From: Nemophila menziesii | Taxonomy: Eukaryota > Streptophyta > Magnoliopsida > Boraginales > Hydrophyllaceae | Length of the DNA: 64,000 nt | Direction of reading: 5' to 3' | Assembly (NCBI GenBank): GCA_029959085.1 | Contig: JARWIR010000008.1 | Span: 9,936,001-10,000,000, forward strand | In this document: in pieces, positions 10,534 to 23,159 of the stretch | Layout: every line of letters begins with the position of its first letter | How positions within the stretch are numbered: position 1 is the stretch's first letter | Notes under the pieces: generated by a model | The model's input: the letters and a program-made list of their open reading frames with translations, nothing else | The model's database searches: none | Told to the model about the DNA's origin: nothing | Made by a program: the position numbers and the translations under genes

Positions 10534-12125
10534 TGGTGTCGCCTAAGGTGTGATAAAAATAAGATAAATAATAAGTCAGAAAACAACGCACTCTCACCCT
10601 AGACAGGCACAGTACTGCAAGTATTACAAGACGAATGCAAGTTTTAATGATAAGTCGAGTTCGTTCTCAGGTACTTAGTGTGTTAATCGAATGGGTAGAA
10701 ATAACGAGTAAGAAGTAATTAATTAAAAGACATAAAAATAAATAGAGTAAATTCGAAATTAACTAATTAAACTAAGGAAAATAAAGACAGTAAATTAAAT
10801 ACGAAGAAATATGAGATGAGAAGTATAACTTAGGTTTTGCTAGTATGCACTAATCCTTCTAATTATTTCTATTATATCTAGTTAATAAGGGAGATGATTA
10901 GCTCTTGTATATTTAGTTAGGATTCTAAATTCCCATACCTTAGACCTTGGTAGCGACTAAGGGGGCTACGGACACACCACGAGGCTGGTTCAAATAGGGT
11001 TATCCTACGCCACTAGGGCCCTAAGCAATCAATTTCCGTACATGGTGATAGTGATTAAATCATACCCTAATGACTATCTAGTTAGAATCAGTGTTGTCAG
11101 GACCAATATTGACACTAAACGTTATGTGGTGTTTCAATAATTAGACATCCAGCTAAGGTGATCATCTTATTACTATTAAGAAAGCCTAAAGTGATCAGTT
11201 CTAGGACAGGCAATAAATCAAAACACATAAACAAATATAAAGGTAAGAAGCTAATATCAGATTAAAACATGTAATTCCAAAAGAAACTTAGATAGAAAGA
11301 AATTAGAATTCATAGATTATACATGATGCAAAACCCAAGCTATGGGAAGTTTAGTTCATACCTGAAGGACTAAAAGAAATAAATAAAGTCATCATCTTGC
11401 TCTCTACAATAACTTGGAAGAATAAAACCTTAAGAACTAATTACTATGAGGTAAGGATGATTTACAAGTGATATAAGGGTGTATTTATAGGTGTTTAGAA
11501 GAACTAATTCGTTTTCTTGAAGGAGAAGGTAAGTAGTGGACTCCAAGCCCAACTCAAATTCGTAACCCTAAAACATGAAATCAGACCCGTTTTTGTTTTG
11601 GTCCTAGCAGCTTCAATACTCATCCGTTTGACGCGTATGAGTAGTCGAAATTCATCGTCTCGGAAAGATCTTCAACTTTGCTCTTGACCGTTTCTCCAAA
11701 TTCCACACCGATCTTGATATATAAGCTGATTTGTGGTCGTAGGTGCAGAAATTCAGGATTAAGGCAGCTTTTCCTTTTCCATGTTTTTAGCTTTTGTTTC
11801 CTTATCTCTAATTTCCATGCTTATCTCTTTCCATATCTTGTAGTCTTTGATTTGGACTCTAATTAATCTCCATAATTATCTTTAAAGCTTCACACTAAAT
11901 AAATAATTAAACCCAATATGCTCTAAAAATATTATTTTACTCCGCAGAGACCAAGAGGTCCTGGGATCGAATCTCATTGGAGTCAAAATGACTCCGAGTC
12001 CAAAGTGACTCTCTCATGTATTAAAAAAAAAAAAAATTTATTTTACTAAATCAAGACTCAAAATAGGAAAGTGTACTATTTCTCAAGAAAAATGATTAGA
12101 AAGACCTCCAAATCAATAAAAATGA
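10534..12125 (-). mobile_element. Truncated gypsy LTR containing a SINE
   Basis: It begins with the family LTR end TGGTGTCGCCTAAGGTGTG and follows the LTR of the complete element (36411-37946) through the 'TATGCACTAATCCTTCTAA' region, the TATTTATAGGTG box and 'CCCAATATGCTCTAAAAATA'. It breaks off at AATGATG, before the expected GACATCA end. The strand is that of LTR transcription. Short ORFs within it (11678-11866) are non-coding LTR. Confidence 0.75.
11941..12037 (+). mobile_element. Short SINE-like insertion with poly(A) and 9-bp target duplication
   Basis: A 97-bp insertion interrupts LTR sequence. It has a perfect 9-bp duplication TTATTTTAC (11932-11940 and 12038-12046) and a terminal run of about 14 A. 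It contains GGGATCGAATCTC, a B-box-like pol III motif. No A box is seen, so it looks 5'-truncated. Confidence 0.7.
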
Positions 12126-12943
12126 TGAACAATCACTAAAAACTCGGAAATAAAGAATTAGGCACTGGTGTTTGGTAGGGTGTAGTAAAATAATGATAGT
12201 AAAGATGTGAACTATCACCCTACCAATCACGTTAGTCACTGCAAGTATCACAAATCGTATGCAAGTTTTAATGATAAGTAAGATTCGTTCTCAAGGACTT
12301 AGTGTGTTATACGAAGGGATTAGAAGAAAGCATAATAAAATTAGTTCAAGGAATTAAAAGACAATAAAAGTAAATATGAATATTTGGAGAGAATAATGAT
12401 TAACTTAAACTTACGCAATTAAATAAAAGATGTAAGAATAAGATGAGAGATATAGATCAGGTTTGCTAGTATGCACTTATCCTTCTATTTATTTAACTAG
12501 TTATAAGGGTGATCAAAGCTCTTATAGTAAGTAGTCAAGATTCTATATTCCTCCTAACCCCCTCCCCGTTAGACTTAGGTGGCGACCTAACAATTATTAG
12601 GGGACTTGGGTAAGGGGACCCTGCGCAATGATTGGTGGTTAATCTCAAACCCTAATGACTATCTAGTTAGGCAAGCCCTTTAGGATCACTACCACACACT
12701 AAACGTTTATGTGGTGTTTCAACAATTAGACACCCCTTCTGGGTGACCATCCAACTGCTATTAATGGGGTAGTCTATACTCGTGCACTAGCAAGAACTAT
12801 ATTCAATTAATCAAAGCACATAAAACAAATATAAAGGTTAAGAAGCTCAGTCGATTTAAAAAGGCAAACAAACTTAGATAGAAGAAAATAGAGTTCAAAG
12901 ATTATACACATGCAAAACCCAAGCTATGTGAAAAATAGTTTAT

Positions 12944-14928
12944 TGATATCTCCTCATTTGTTATGAATTAGTATTAGTTAGAGACATCATTTTTAGTGTT
13001 TTAGAAGTCTTTCTACTTGATTTTCTCATGATATAGTGCACTTTCCTATTTCTAGTCTTGATTTAATGAATTATTATTTTTAGAGCATATTGGGTCTAAT
13101 TATTTATTTAGTGTGAAATTTTAAATATATATATGGAGATTAATTAAATACCAAGTCAATTCTAAGAGATAAAGGAAAGAAGATATGCATGGAAATTGGA
13201 GATAAGGAAACATAAACTAAAGCTGCCAAATAAATCTGAATTTCACCACCCACGACCACAAATGGGCTTATATCTCAAAATCGGTGAGGAATTTGGAAGA
13301 ATGGTCAAGAGCAAAGTTAAATATCTTTCCGAGACAATGAATTTCGACTACTCATACGCATCAAACGGATAAGAATTGAAGCTGTTATGACCAAAACAAA
13401 AACGGAGCAGATCTATATTTTAGGGTTACACATTTGAGTTGGGCTAGGAGTCCATTACTTACCTTATCCTTCAAGAAAACGAATTAGGGCTTCTAAACAC
13501 CTATAAATACACCCTTATATCACTTGTAAATCATCCTTGCCTCCCATTAATTAGTCCTTAGGTTTATTATCTTTTTTTTTTTGACAATGAAAGAAAATAA
13601 AACCAGTACATCTTAATCCTAGTTAAAATATTATAGAAGTCGGTAATAGAATTCGACGGTAAGCCCTAGATGTCGACTCCCCGCCTAGTTTCTTTAGCGG
13701 CTAGATCAGCAATATGGTTCAAATATCTCCTAATGTGGAATATCTTACAATTTGGGAATCTTCCCATCCATCCGAGTATTTCGTTAATCATTGGCCGGAT
13801 TTGCCAACTAACGCACCCGCCTTTGGTGATACCTTGTATTAATTCAAGGTTGTCAGAATAGAACGAACTATTCTGTAAATGATGTCCTGCGGCAGCTCTC
13901 ATGGCCACCAACACCGCCCAACTTTCTCCTTCTACAGCTGAGTTGACTCTTATGCGTTTGACGATTTTGTGTTCTATTCACCCTTCTCTATTTATTTGCT
14001 CCAATCGCCGCAATTCCCGCCGGTTCCCAGATATTATCATCAGAATTATTGTAGAGAGCAAGATGAAGTCTTTCATTATTTCTTTTAGTTTATTTCCTTC
14101 AGGTATGAACTAATTTTCCCATAGCTTGGGTTTTGCATCATGTATAATCTATGAATTATATTTTCTTTCTATCTAAGTTTCTTTGGGAATTATATGTTTT
14201 AATATGATATTAGCTGCTTACTCATATATTTGTTTATGTGTTTTGAATTATTGTCTGTCCTAAAACTAATCACTTTAGGCTTTCTTAATAGTAGTTAGAT
14301 GACCACCTTAACTGGGTGTCTAATTATTGAAACACCACATAACGTCTCGTGTCGATATTTGTCTTGACCACACTAATTCTAACTAGATATTCATTAGGGT
14401 ATGTTTTAATCACTATCACCATGTTTGGAATTGAATTACTTAGGGCCTTGGTAGCGCTTGATAACCCTAAGCGTATACTGCCGCGTGGTGTGTCCGTAGC
14501 ACCCTTAGTCGCTCTCAAGGTCTAAGAGAGGGAATTTAGAATCCTGACTAGGTATTTAAGAGCTAATTATCTCCCTTATTAACTAGAATGTGATAGAAAG
14601 AATTAGAAGGATTAGTGCATACTAGCAAAACCTAAGCTATACTTCTCATCTCATATTTCTCATCTTTTATTTTATTCGCTTTACTTTTCATTAGTTTAAT
14701 TAATCATCTTTCAATTATTCCTCTTATTTTCTGTCTTATAGTTAATTACTTCCTACTCTGAATTATTGCACATTTGTGTAACACACTAAGTCCCTGCGAA
14801 CAAACTTTCTTATCATTAAAACTTGCATACGTCCTGTAATACTTGCAGTACCGTGCTTATCTAGGGTGAATTTTGCATCGTTTCTATATCTTTTATTATA
14901 TTATTTTATCACTTCCTAGGCAACACCA
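12944..14928 (+). mobile_element. Solo LTR inserted in another LTR, 5-bp target duplication
   Basis: It runs from TGATATCTCCTC to CCTAGGCAACACCA and is flanked by a perfect duplication TTTAT (12939-12943 and 14929-14933). It is the same LTR family in the opposite orientation to its host LTR. A LINE fragment of ~0.45 kb sits inside; without it the LTR is about 1.5 kb. No internal element sequence is present, so it arose by LTR-LTR recombination. Confidence 0.85.
13572..14035 (-). pseudogene. 5'-truncated LINE: RNase H-like C-terminus of ORF2
   Basis: On the minus strand (13914-13666) the frame reads YSDNLELIQGITKGGCVSWQ, then RPMINEILGW, FHIRRYLNHIADLAAKETRR. These are hallmarks of the reverse-transcriptase-associated RNase H-like domain (SDN..LI..I, then N..AD.LAK). 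The active-site D of SDN is present. A 10-T run at 13572-13581 is the poly(A) tail. Short matching sequence TATTATC on both sides looks like the target duplication. It lies inside the solo LTR, so it is younger than that insertion. Confidence 0.78.
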
Positions 14929-15624
14929 TTTATGCTAGAATGAAACAAACTAAAATGAAGATACTATCAACTTGCTTCTCTTGATGATGTCTCTTGATAC
15001 TAAGAACTAATAATTAAGCAAGGACATGTTTACAATGATAAGAGGGTGTATTTATAGGTGTTTTCTAACCCTAGGTAGAAATCTTGGAGTATAAGGAAAG
15101 TAATTTGAGTCCAAGCCCAAGTCAAATTCGTTTCCGAAAATATAGGATATGATAACACTGCTCATTGTTTTGGTCATATCTCCTTCGTTATTGGGCCGAA
15201 TTTCTCCCATTTTATATCAAAACGACCGCATCAGAAAGATATATTTAAACCTTTTGAGGCCATTCCAACATCGCAGCCGATTTGGAGTTATTTTCACTTT
15301 AGTGGGCATACCTGCATAATTGGCAAATTTATTTGGCAGCTTTTCCATTCCTAATTCAACTTTGCTTCCTTTTATCTCCTGATTTCTCATGTATCTTCTT
15401 TACTTAACTCTTTAGAATTGATTTGGAATCTAATTACATTCCATGAACCTTAAGAGCTTTACATTAACACACAAATTAAACCAAATATGCTTGAAAAGTA
15501 ATAAATCATCAAATCAAGACATGAATTAAGGAAATATCTAATAATAGGGAAAAATACTTCAACAATTAATCAAATACACCTAAAATGGTATCTACAACCT
15601 ACATATCAAAATATGAAGACATCA

Positions 15625-16820
15625 AGACCCCCAACTCAAAGTTGTATCGTCCTGATACAATAAAGATAAGAACATAGGGAAGTCTCCAAATACACCTAAG
15701 TCAATTAAGCACGATGGGATGAAGATAACAGAATATAGATAATAAACTCAAAGCAACTACTAAGAAAATTTCATGTAATAATATTTACAAACTAAATTAC
15801 ATGTACACTTCTCATACAAACGATCAACACTGCTCAAATTCAAGATCAGATTAGCTTTGCAATGCATGAAAGAGAGAATCTTCACTTAGTTTAACATGGA
15901 GGCTATAGATTGTTCATCAAGCTTATTTACTATCCAAAAATCCATCTAACTACTCTCTAATGGTTCGATAATTTCTATATTACATAGCAAATAATCATAA
16001 GGTCTTTAAGGTTGTAATGTAGGCTTAGGGACGATATGATCTTATATTTGGATAATTTAGAGTGAGCTTTTGGCTCTCTCCTCACTATCCATCAACGAAT
16101 CGCCCTAGAGCTTGAGTTACTCTCAGAAAATGATCGCACTAAACCAAATAATTTGATGCACTAATTAGTATCCCCAATAACCCAATATAAAGTGTAAAGA
16201 TGATCTTATAAAAATTCCACTTTGCCGGTCCAAATATATTATTTTCATATCAATTTTTTTCTTTTGTAGTATAGCTATGACTCCCTTTTTAATGTGAGAT
16301 GTCATGCTACTTTTTCACATAAATTATTCTTTTCTTTTTCATGACTTTTTTCATTTACTTTTACACCGGAAAAGGGTTAAAATAATAAAACAGTGAATCA
16401 TCAAAAGAATATAAAGCACAGTACATAAGATAAAAAAACCCAACCCAATAATATTTGCCATATTGGTGAACCCACCACCCCAAACTCAAGTTCTAAACGA
16501 CTGTCTATGCATCGCGATTCGAGTGCGGGTCATATGGAAAAGTCCTAAAATCTAAGGGGCATGGCTTATAACATGGCTAATAAAAAGGCTTTAGAAAGTA
16601 TAGAATAGGTTGAGAAGGATATAAATATAATAAATGGACATAAAGCTAAAAGGCAACAAGGGGCTTATCAATGAATCGCCTTAATCACTTTCTATGCTAT
16701 GTAAATTCGTTACTTTCTTACCTTTAGCACGTTCATTAAATGGGTTTATCAACTAGCTCAGATCTCACGACCTACACACCTCTCAAGGCGCCCTAAGATC
16801 AAACATACTTCTACCATATT
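15625..16820 (-). mobile_element. 3' untranslated internal region of a truncated gypsy-like element
   Basis: Collinear with 28941-30170 of the complete element. Shared landmarks are CCCAACTCAAAGTTGTATCG, TTTAAGGTTGTAATGTAGGC, GAGTGAGCTTTTGGCTCTCT and ATGCATCGCGATTCGAGTGC. Homology stops near 16820, before the position of the downstream ORF. No coding sequence survives. Confidence 0.7.
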
Positions 16821-17731
16821 TTTATGTTCCTTCCGTACTCAGCTGAGGGATTTTTCCCTATTTTTGGATATATATTCTCGTTTCTTACCTTGTTTTACAG
16901 ATGTGTCACTTTTAGTGTTATTTTCTAATATTTTTTTTGTTAAATGTTAATCTTTTCGGTACATGGAAGATATGATATTTCAAAACATGGATAAGAAGTC
17001 GAGGAAGGAGATAAAAGAAGGAAACCAAGAGTAAAGGGCTAAACAACCGTTTTTAGAAAGTGAAAGAGTTGCTGGAAAGAATTAGAAAGTGAATTTTTTA
17101 TGATTCCACATGATATTAACGATGAATTTAGATGAGTCCTTTTTTATCAATATATTTCTATGCATTACGGTCGCGTGGACACTGAGATTTTGCAATCGGG
17201 GGCTGTAACGAAGAATTTATGTATCTTTGCAGCTAGCGTGACTTGAACTTGTCTCCTCTTGGAGGAAAACGTTCTGTGATGGGCTAGGTCATTTAAATGA
17301 GCCTAAGACCCACCCAAATGTATTCTGACCTATTTATATTAGCTCCAATCATTATAAACTCATCCCCTGGCCACCAGAGCTCAATTTACATCAAGAATTT
17401 CTACCATTGAAGCAGTCATGAGGATCTAGAGAAGGAAGAAACAATGTTGGAGCTTCACTGCATCACCTCTGCACCTCTACATATCTACAGCTGGGGTAAT
17501 TAGAGTAAGATTATATTGTCTTTACTCTCTTTATCTTTGTTTTGTATTATTCACAATTAACCATTTATGCTTAGGATTGTAATTGTAAGAACTATTGATT
17601 ATTGTTTTTCTTTTTCTGCTAATTAAATTTGCGATTATTGTATTTAATTGAAATGGGATTAATAATTTCCATTAAATATATGTTCAAAATAAATACTACA
17701 CGTGTTTAGATCAAATAGTGAGTAGATCAAA
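16821..17731. other. Unassigned, probably LTR-derived sequence
   Basis: No open frame. Part of 17380-17640 (GAGCTCAATTTACATC, then GGGTAATTAGAGTAAG) resembles the transcribed end of plus-oriented gypsy LTRs such as 61260-61440 in this window. I see nothing else to support. Confidence 0.3.
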
Positions 17732-19262
17732 TGGTGGGGGCAAAGGTGTGATAAATAAATAGATAAATAATACAATAATAAAGGACAGACACCCTTGACT
17801 ACCACGAGAATCTCATTGCAAGTTTAGTTGATAAGGATAGTTCGTCCGTAGGGATTTAATCTGTTAGATCTACTTGTATTCAATAAGCGTAGATGAATTT
17901 AGATGTTCAGATTAAAATAGAATAAGATGAATAATAATCGAACATGAATAAATAAATAATGCAAATAAATAAGTATGAATGTAAGTTAGATAAATTAGGG
18001 TTAGTATTATGAGCCTATCTTACTAAGTTGTTATTCTAACCTTAGAGGTGAATTGAGCATTATATACTAACCGGGATTCTAAATTCATCCTAACCCCCAT
18101 CAGGGTGGACTTAGGAGCAACCTCTCCACTACCAGGGGACTTGGGTAAGGGGACCCTGTGTAATGATCGGTGGTTAAATCAAACCTTTATGGCTATCTAG
18201 TTAGGCAAGCCCGTCAGGATCACTACCGCACACTAGACAATTATGTGGTGTTGTCAATAAATGAATCCCTCTTCCGGGTGTTAACTCAATTAGTCCTAAG
18301 ATTGGCCAAATATAGGGCTGTAACAATAAGTCAAAGCACATAATACCAATATACTCCAAGCTCAAATCAATTAAAATAACAAATAGAATATGGAATTTAA
18401 GACAAAATAATAACCCAACAATTAAGAATAAAACTTACAGAATAAAAGGTTAGAAATATGGTGAAGCCATAAATCTATAGCTAATTACCCTAAATATAGA
18501 GAAGGGGGGATGTAGAAGAGGAGTTTATCACTCTCCTTCTTTTTGCTTCTTGTCTTCCTCTACATGTCAGCTTGCTTCTTTGGATGATAACTTGATAATA
18601 AGGATTAATATTCAAGAAAATACTATGATATGGCTTAGAACTGAGCAAGGACATGTTTACAATGATTAGGAGGTGTATTTATAGGTGTTAAGAAGACCCT
18701 AGGTCGAAATATTGGAGTAGACGGCAGGTAATTTGAGTCAAAGTCCAACTTGAATTCGTTTCTTAAAATATAAGAGTGAGTAAAAATTAGATGTCTTGTT
18801 TTGGTTGGATCTCCTTCGTTATCGGTCCGATTTTCACCTACTTTATATCAAAACGACCGAAGAGAAAAGATATACACTTTTTCTTTTGATTTCTCATCCA
18901 AAATCCCAACCTATTTAAAGTTATCTTCAATTTAGTGGACGTAGCTGTAGAATTTTAGATTTACTTGACAACTTTTCCTTTCCTATTTTATCTCTACTTC
19001 CTTTTATCTCTTAATTCCTTCCATATCTTCTTTCCTTATCTCTTTAGAATTGATTTGTCATCTAATTAATTTTCATATATCTTTAAATCTTCACATTAAC
19101 ACACAAATTAAACCAAATATGCTCTAAAAATAATAAATCATCAAATCAAGACAAAAATAAGAAATTATCAAAATATGAATAAAAATCTATAATTAATTAT
19201 CCATAAACACCAAAAATGATGTCTCCAACCTAGATTATTATATCACAAATAGGGAGACATCA
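17732..19262 (-). mobile_element. Solo LTR, gypsy family (1531 bp)
   Basis: Ends are TGGTGGGGGCAAAGG and AGGGAGACATCA. The flanks TCAAA (17727-17731) and TCAAG (19263-19267) are a near-perfect 5-bp duplication. It contains the family landmarks, including GGTGTATTTATAGGTG (TATA box on the minus strand) and ATATGCTCTAAAAATAATAA. It belongs to the same subfamily as the LTR at 60569-62050, whose end is CCTTTGCCCCCACCA. Confidence 0.82.
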
Positions 19263-19775
19263 TCAAGTAATTAAATTCCGCACCATAATGGGTTTTTAAT
19301 TGCGGAATTAGCATATAGGCGCCTAGTGCGAGGTTTTGAACCGGGAGGTCTGCCCATTAGGTAGTCAATAGGTGTAGGAACTTATTCACTGAAAAACATT
19401 TCTAGGTTCACCTGAGAGGGGTCTCTAGTGGCGTGTAGGTTGCGTCTAAACTACCCTAACGGAAGGTAGAGAGACTTTTGAATCCCGACTACTGAGAAAT
19501 TACCCATTCACCCCTGTTCTTTGAAACTTGAATTCAGTACGATCGGTTTATACTTGCATTTCCTTCGCTTTTATCTCATTTGATAATTGTTGCTCATATT
19601 TTAATCGAAACATTTAAAACTGCCTATTCTAATATTGAACACGAGTTAAAGTAAATACTTAAATCCCTGAGAACAAACTTGTTTTACTTATTATTACTTG
19701 TAACGACCCGTACAATTGCAGAGTTAATCATGTTTTCGAGGTATTTGAGCTTTTTACATTATTATTTTATCATAG
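19263..19775. repeat. Start of repeat unit 1: reversed LTR relic
   Basis: Matches about 42000-42490, 43276-43766 and 54140-54625. Shared segments are AGGTCTGCCCATTAGGTAG, GTGGCGTGTAGGTT, TTTTGAATCCCGACTA and TTGTAACGACCCGTACA. The ending, with TTATTTTATCA, resembles the plus-oriented LTR end of the gypsy family. It is too decayed to bound. Confidence 0.5.
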
Positions 19776-20410
19776 GGACTCACACCAATTTGTTGGGGAG
19801 TTTTAGGAACCGAAATATTATGCTAACATATTCCATACCATTATCCATCTTATGTAAAAGTCTGGAAAATTCATCAAAGGCAAGGTTTTTAGATGCAAGA
19901 AATATTACGCATTTAAGAATATTGTACTTATCAAGAATAACAAACACATAATTTGAACCGCCTAAGTTAATTCCATCAACGAGGCTAAAAAACCACATAC
20001 AATAGTTGAAGGGTGGTGACCCTCGAGGCGTAATGATAAAACCACACTCGGGGAACCATTGAGGCTAGCTCAATGGCCAGGACCCTGTCTCTCAACTAGG
20101 AGGTACAGGGTTCGAATCCCCTCAGCCTTGTTATTTCTTGAGCCCTTAAAGGGGGTAAGCAAGAGGTGCAAGGTTCGAGTCCCCTCCCTGAACATGGGTA
20201 ACCTAGTTCTGATTAAATGGGAGTATGCATGAGGAGGCGTGTATATTTCCTATGAGAATAGTCGTGGTGCGCGTAAGCTGGCCCGGACACCCATACATAA
20301 AAAAAACTACACACGGGGACGGCTCCTCGCAACAGAACGAGACGTCACAAGTTGTAAAACTAACTTATAAACGTTCTCAACATGGACTATTGAGTTAATT
20401 GTCGTGTTGT
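19776..20410 (-). pseudogene. Copia integrase relic, copy 1 (interrupted by a SINE)
   Basis: Minus-strand frames give INLGGSNYVFVILDKYNILK, then VIFLASKNLAFDEF and, in another frame, PKTPQQIGV. This corresponds to the copia integrase core around the second catalytic Asp (LGG..Y....DD.SR..WV.FL) and the TPQQNGVVER motif, with the intervening part deleted. The second Asp region is altered (LDKYN). It is inactive and has three sister copies in the window. Confidence 0.6.
20055..20305 (+). mobile_element. tRNA-derived SINE (251 bp)
   Basis: A-box-like GGCTAGCTCAATGG and B box GGGTTCGAATCCC are followed by a second B-box-like GGTTCGAGTCCC. The body contains GCGTAAGCTGGCCCGGACAC and a short A-rich end. 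Flanks ACCACACTCGGGGA (20041-20054) and ACTACACACGGGGA (20306-20319) are a 14-bp duplication with two mismatches. The sister copies at ~42852, ~44128 and ~56530 show the uninterrupted site. Transcription would be by pol III from the internal promoter. Confidence 0.85.
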
Positions 20411-23155
20411 AATTAAGTAATTGGGATGCTAGTCATGATAAAAATATAAGTGCAAGATTATATTTGGTTTTGGAAGTTTATTGTAAATTATTAAACTATG
20501 AGTACTAGAATGAAAAATATTATATTCAAGTAAATATAATGTAAAAATAGAGAAAAGGAGTAAAGTGAAAATATGGAGAAAATAGAAAAGAACTTGGCTC
20601 TAGAAATACTTTTAAACCCCACTAGACATTGCTTAACTGTTTTTTTGTTTTAAAAGACGATTTTGACTTTTTAGCTTTAGTCCGGATTCAACTATCCACC
20701 TAAATCTCCCCAGGTAGATAGGGGCAGCCCTTAGACTCTATGAACCTCTCTCGAGTGACCATACAAAAGCCCTTGGACGACTGACTCTAACCCTATTAAC
20801 TGACCAACTAGTCTAGACCTCTTAGTTCATAGAAGAATATAGAACAAACATGACCTATTTCCATAACACAACCGCTTTTCCGACATTGTAAAATTCCTAT
20901 GTTAACCTACTAACTTGGTCAGAGTACTAGGTTTGCCCATTAACACAAATTCATATTCAATGGAAAAACATCAAACTCATTTAATCTTTCAATCTCAAAT
21001 TACATAAAACGGTTAATTATCATCTAGGGTTCATACATTTCTCAAGCTAATAATGAATTAGGTTATCCTAATGGAACAAAATACAATAACAATATGAGTC
21101 ATAATCATAATAAGCAAATAAAAGTAGGATAACTACAATGATAATCAAAGTCTAATGGAAATAGATGATGAAAAAAGATGTAATGGAGTGGTGGTAACTT
21201 CTCCTTCTTCTTTCTCTAGATCCAAGCGCCTCTAGCTCATTGAAAATGTTACATAACTGATTTACCTTTTTATTTTTCACCTAAGTAATGTGTGAAAACA
21301 TTTTTTGAGCATGGGACCCACTTGGGTGGGTCAAAAGTTCCCCAAAAACGTTTTCTAGCAATGTTGTACATCTTCGCGTCATGGTGGAAATATTAGCATA
21401 ACTTTGTAGTCTCAACTCCAATTTACGAACCTATTCCTCTCATGCACTCTCGAATCTAAGGAATATCTTGAGCTCAAGAGGTTTGATCAGAAGACTCACC
21501 AAATGTGTGTGGCGACTCTCTAAGGTTGACTTCAAATTTTACTATCAATTTCACTTGACTCTTTAAGTTGACTTCTTGCTCTTTATACACCTTGAATTGG
21601 GGTTGAATTTGAATTTTTGACTTCCCTGCATCATCTTGGGGCCTCATATCATCCAAGTACCTAGGATCTATACACTTAACAAACCATTAAATCCCAAAAC
21701 TTTAAAAGTACCAAAAAATCTAAGAATAAGAAAGAACTCAAGTAATGTAATATGGAATAATCCCTCAAGTTAGTTCAATAACCCCACAAAATGATGTCTC
21801 ATGAACTAATAAATATATCACAAATCACAAGATATCAAGACCCCCTACTCAAATTTTTTCCCTCTTGATAAAATAAGTACAAAACTAGGGGCCAAATTCC
21901 AACTAATTACAATAGAAGATACCTAGTAATCCACTCATGTTGTCTAATCGTCCACTCAACTACTCCCTTTCTACTCAAACTTTACTTAAACTAGATAATT
22001 AGAAATCTTGAGGTCTTAGGTTATAAGTAGGCTTAAGGTAGGGTGTGATACATTTCAGGTAATTTAGAGTGGGCTTTTGGCCCTCTCCTCACTATTCGTC
22101 AACTAATCGCCAAAGATTTAGAGTTTATGCTCATAAATGTGATCACTCATCCCCACTTGATGCACTCATGTAAGCCTTCCCAGAATTCCCTAACCAATTC
22201 TTGATCATTCTTTTTCCGGATTCTTTTATTCATTTCATTTATAGTATTTTTCTCTTCTCTTTTTTTGTAAGTCAAACATGAGATTCATTTTGATGTGAGT
22301 TATCGTGCTGATTTTTTCTTTTTGTGTTTCTCTTTTTTTTTTCTCAAAGATTTTTATTTTATCAAATCCGGAAAGGATTTAAACAACGCACGACATGATA
22401 AAGCGTGAGATAAGCATCTACCCGCCCAATGTATCCTAGGATCACGAATATTCACGACCCCAGATTCAAGCTCAAAGACATTTAGTCCTGGGCATGTAAC
22501 TTGTGGGTGGGTCATATGGTCAATTCCTACAACTCAAGGGTATAAGATTTCAATGGGGTTATCAATAAAAAGTATTAAGTATAGAAGGAGGATAAGAAAG
22601 ATATATAATTACGTTTGGTTAGTAAGTTAAAGGCAACAAGGTATTTCAAGAAAACATCTCGGTGATTTTTCTATCTACCTGGTTTCGCTACTTTTTCACT
22701 TAAATGTCATAAATTAAATGGTTTTTAAACTAGGTCGTGCATCACATTACAAACTACTCATTCTCACCTTGTTAACTAATTCTTTTTCGCATTGCTTACA
22801 AATTAGTTATATCTAATTTTTTTCTTTCATAGAAATACTTTAAGCATTTTTGGACTATTCAAAGACATGCCTACGTTCTTTAACTCGTTTAAGGTACACT
22901 TTGAGGTTCATTCTCTAAGGTCCTCACCTATTTCTTAATATAATTTGTTTCTTTTTCATTTTTTATAGTTTTTATGATTTTTTAAAGTAATAAACACATA
23001 AATAGGGATGAGGACAACAAGTACCGCACTCCTAACTCAAAGTTGAGTCGTGTCCCCACGACTCAAAACTGACACAAAATGCAGTATTTAATAAGCAAAT
23101 ACGACTACTAAATAGTATACACGAATAAAATTAAAACAAAAAGGGTTAAAAAGAA
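20410..23155 (-). repeat. Decayed gypsy-type LTR and 3' region, copy 1
   Basis: The stretch to ~21840 ends in ATCAAGACCCCCTACTCAA, the LTR/polypurine junction of the gypsy family. The stretch 21840-23060 shares TTGAGGTCTTAGGTTATAAG, GAGTGGGCTTTTGGCCCTC and GTTGAGTCGTGTCCCCACGA with the 3' region of the complete element. Copies are at 44290-46960 and 57440-60110. The same block is truncated at 27127-27403 plus 37952-38070. No coding sequence remains; small ORFs such as 21474-21656 are chance. Confidence 0.55.
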
Positions 23156-23159
23156 TGTT

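Larger units (their letters stand above)
12166..15624 (-). mobile_element. Gypsy LTR (3' LTR of a truncated element), split by a nested solo LTR
   Basis: It starts TGGTGTTTGGTAGGG and ends ...GAAGACATCA at 15624. Removing the nested solo LTR and one 5-bp duplication leaves about 1.47 kb, the size of the other LTRs here. It is directly followed by AGACCCCCAACTCAAAGTTG, the sequence that precedes the 3' LTR in the complete element (28941 onward), so this is the 3' LTR of a minus-strand element. Confidence 0.75.

Noticed and set aside
20100..20200. Functional tRNA genes at the GGTTCGAATCC and GGTTCGAGTCC motifs
   Set aside because: No cloverleaf can be completed. A poly(A)-like end and target duplication show a SINE.
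15625..22980. Long non-coding RNA genes in the conserved non-coding stretches
   Set aside because: Conservation is explained by common descent from gypsy 3' regions. No independent promoter evidence.
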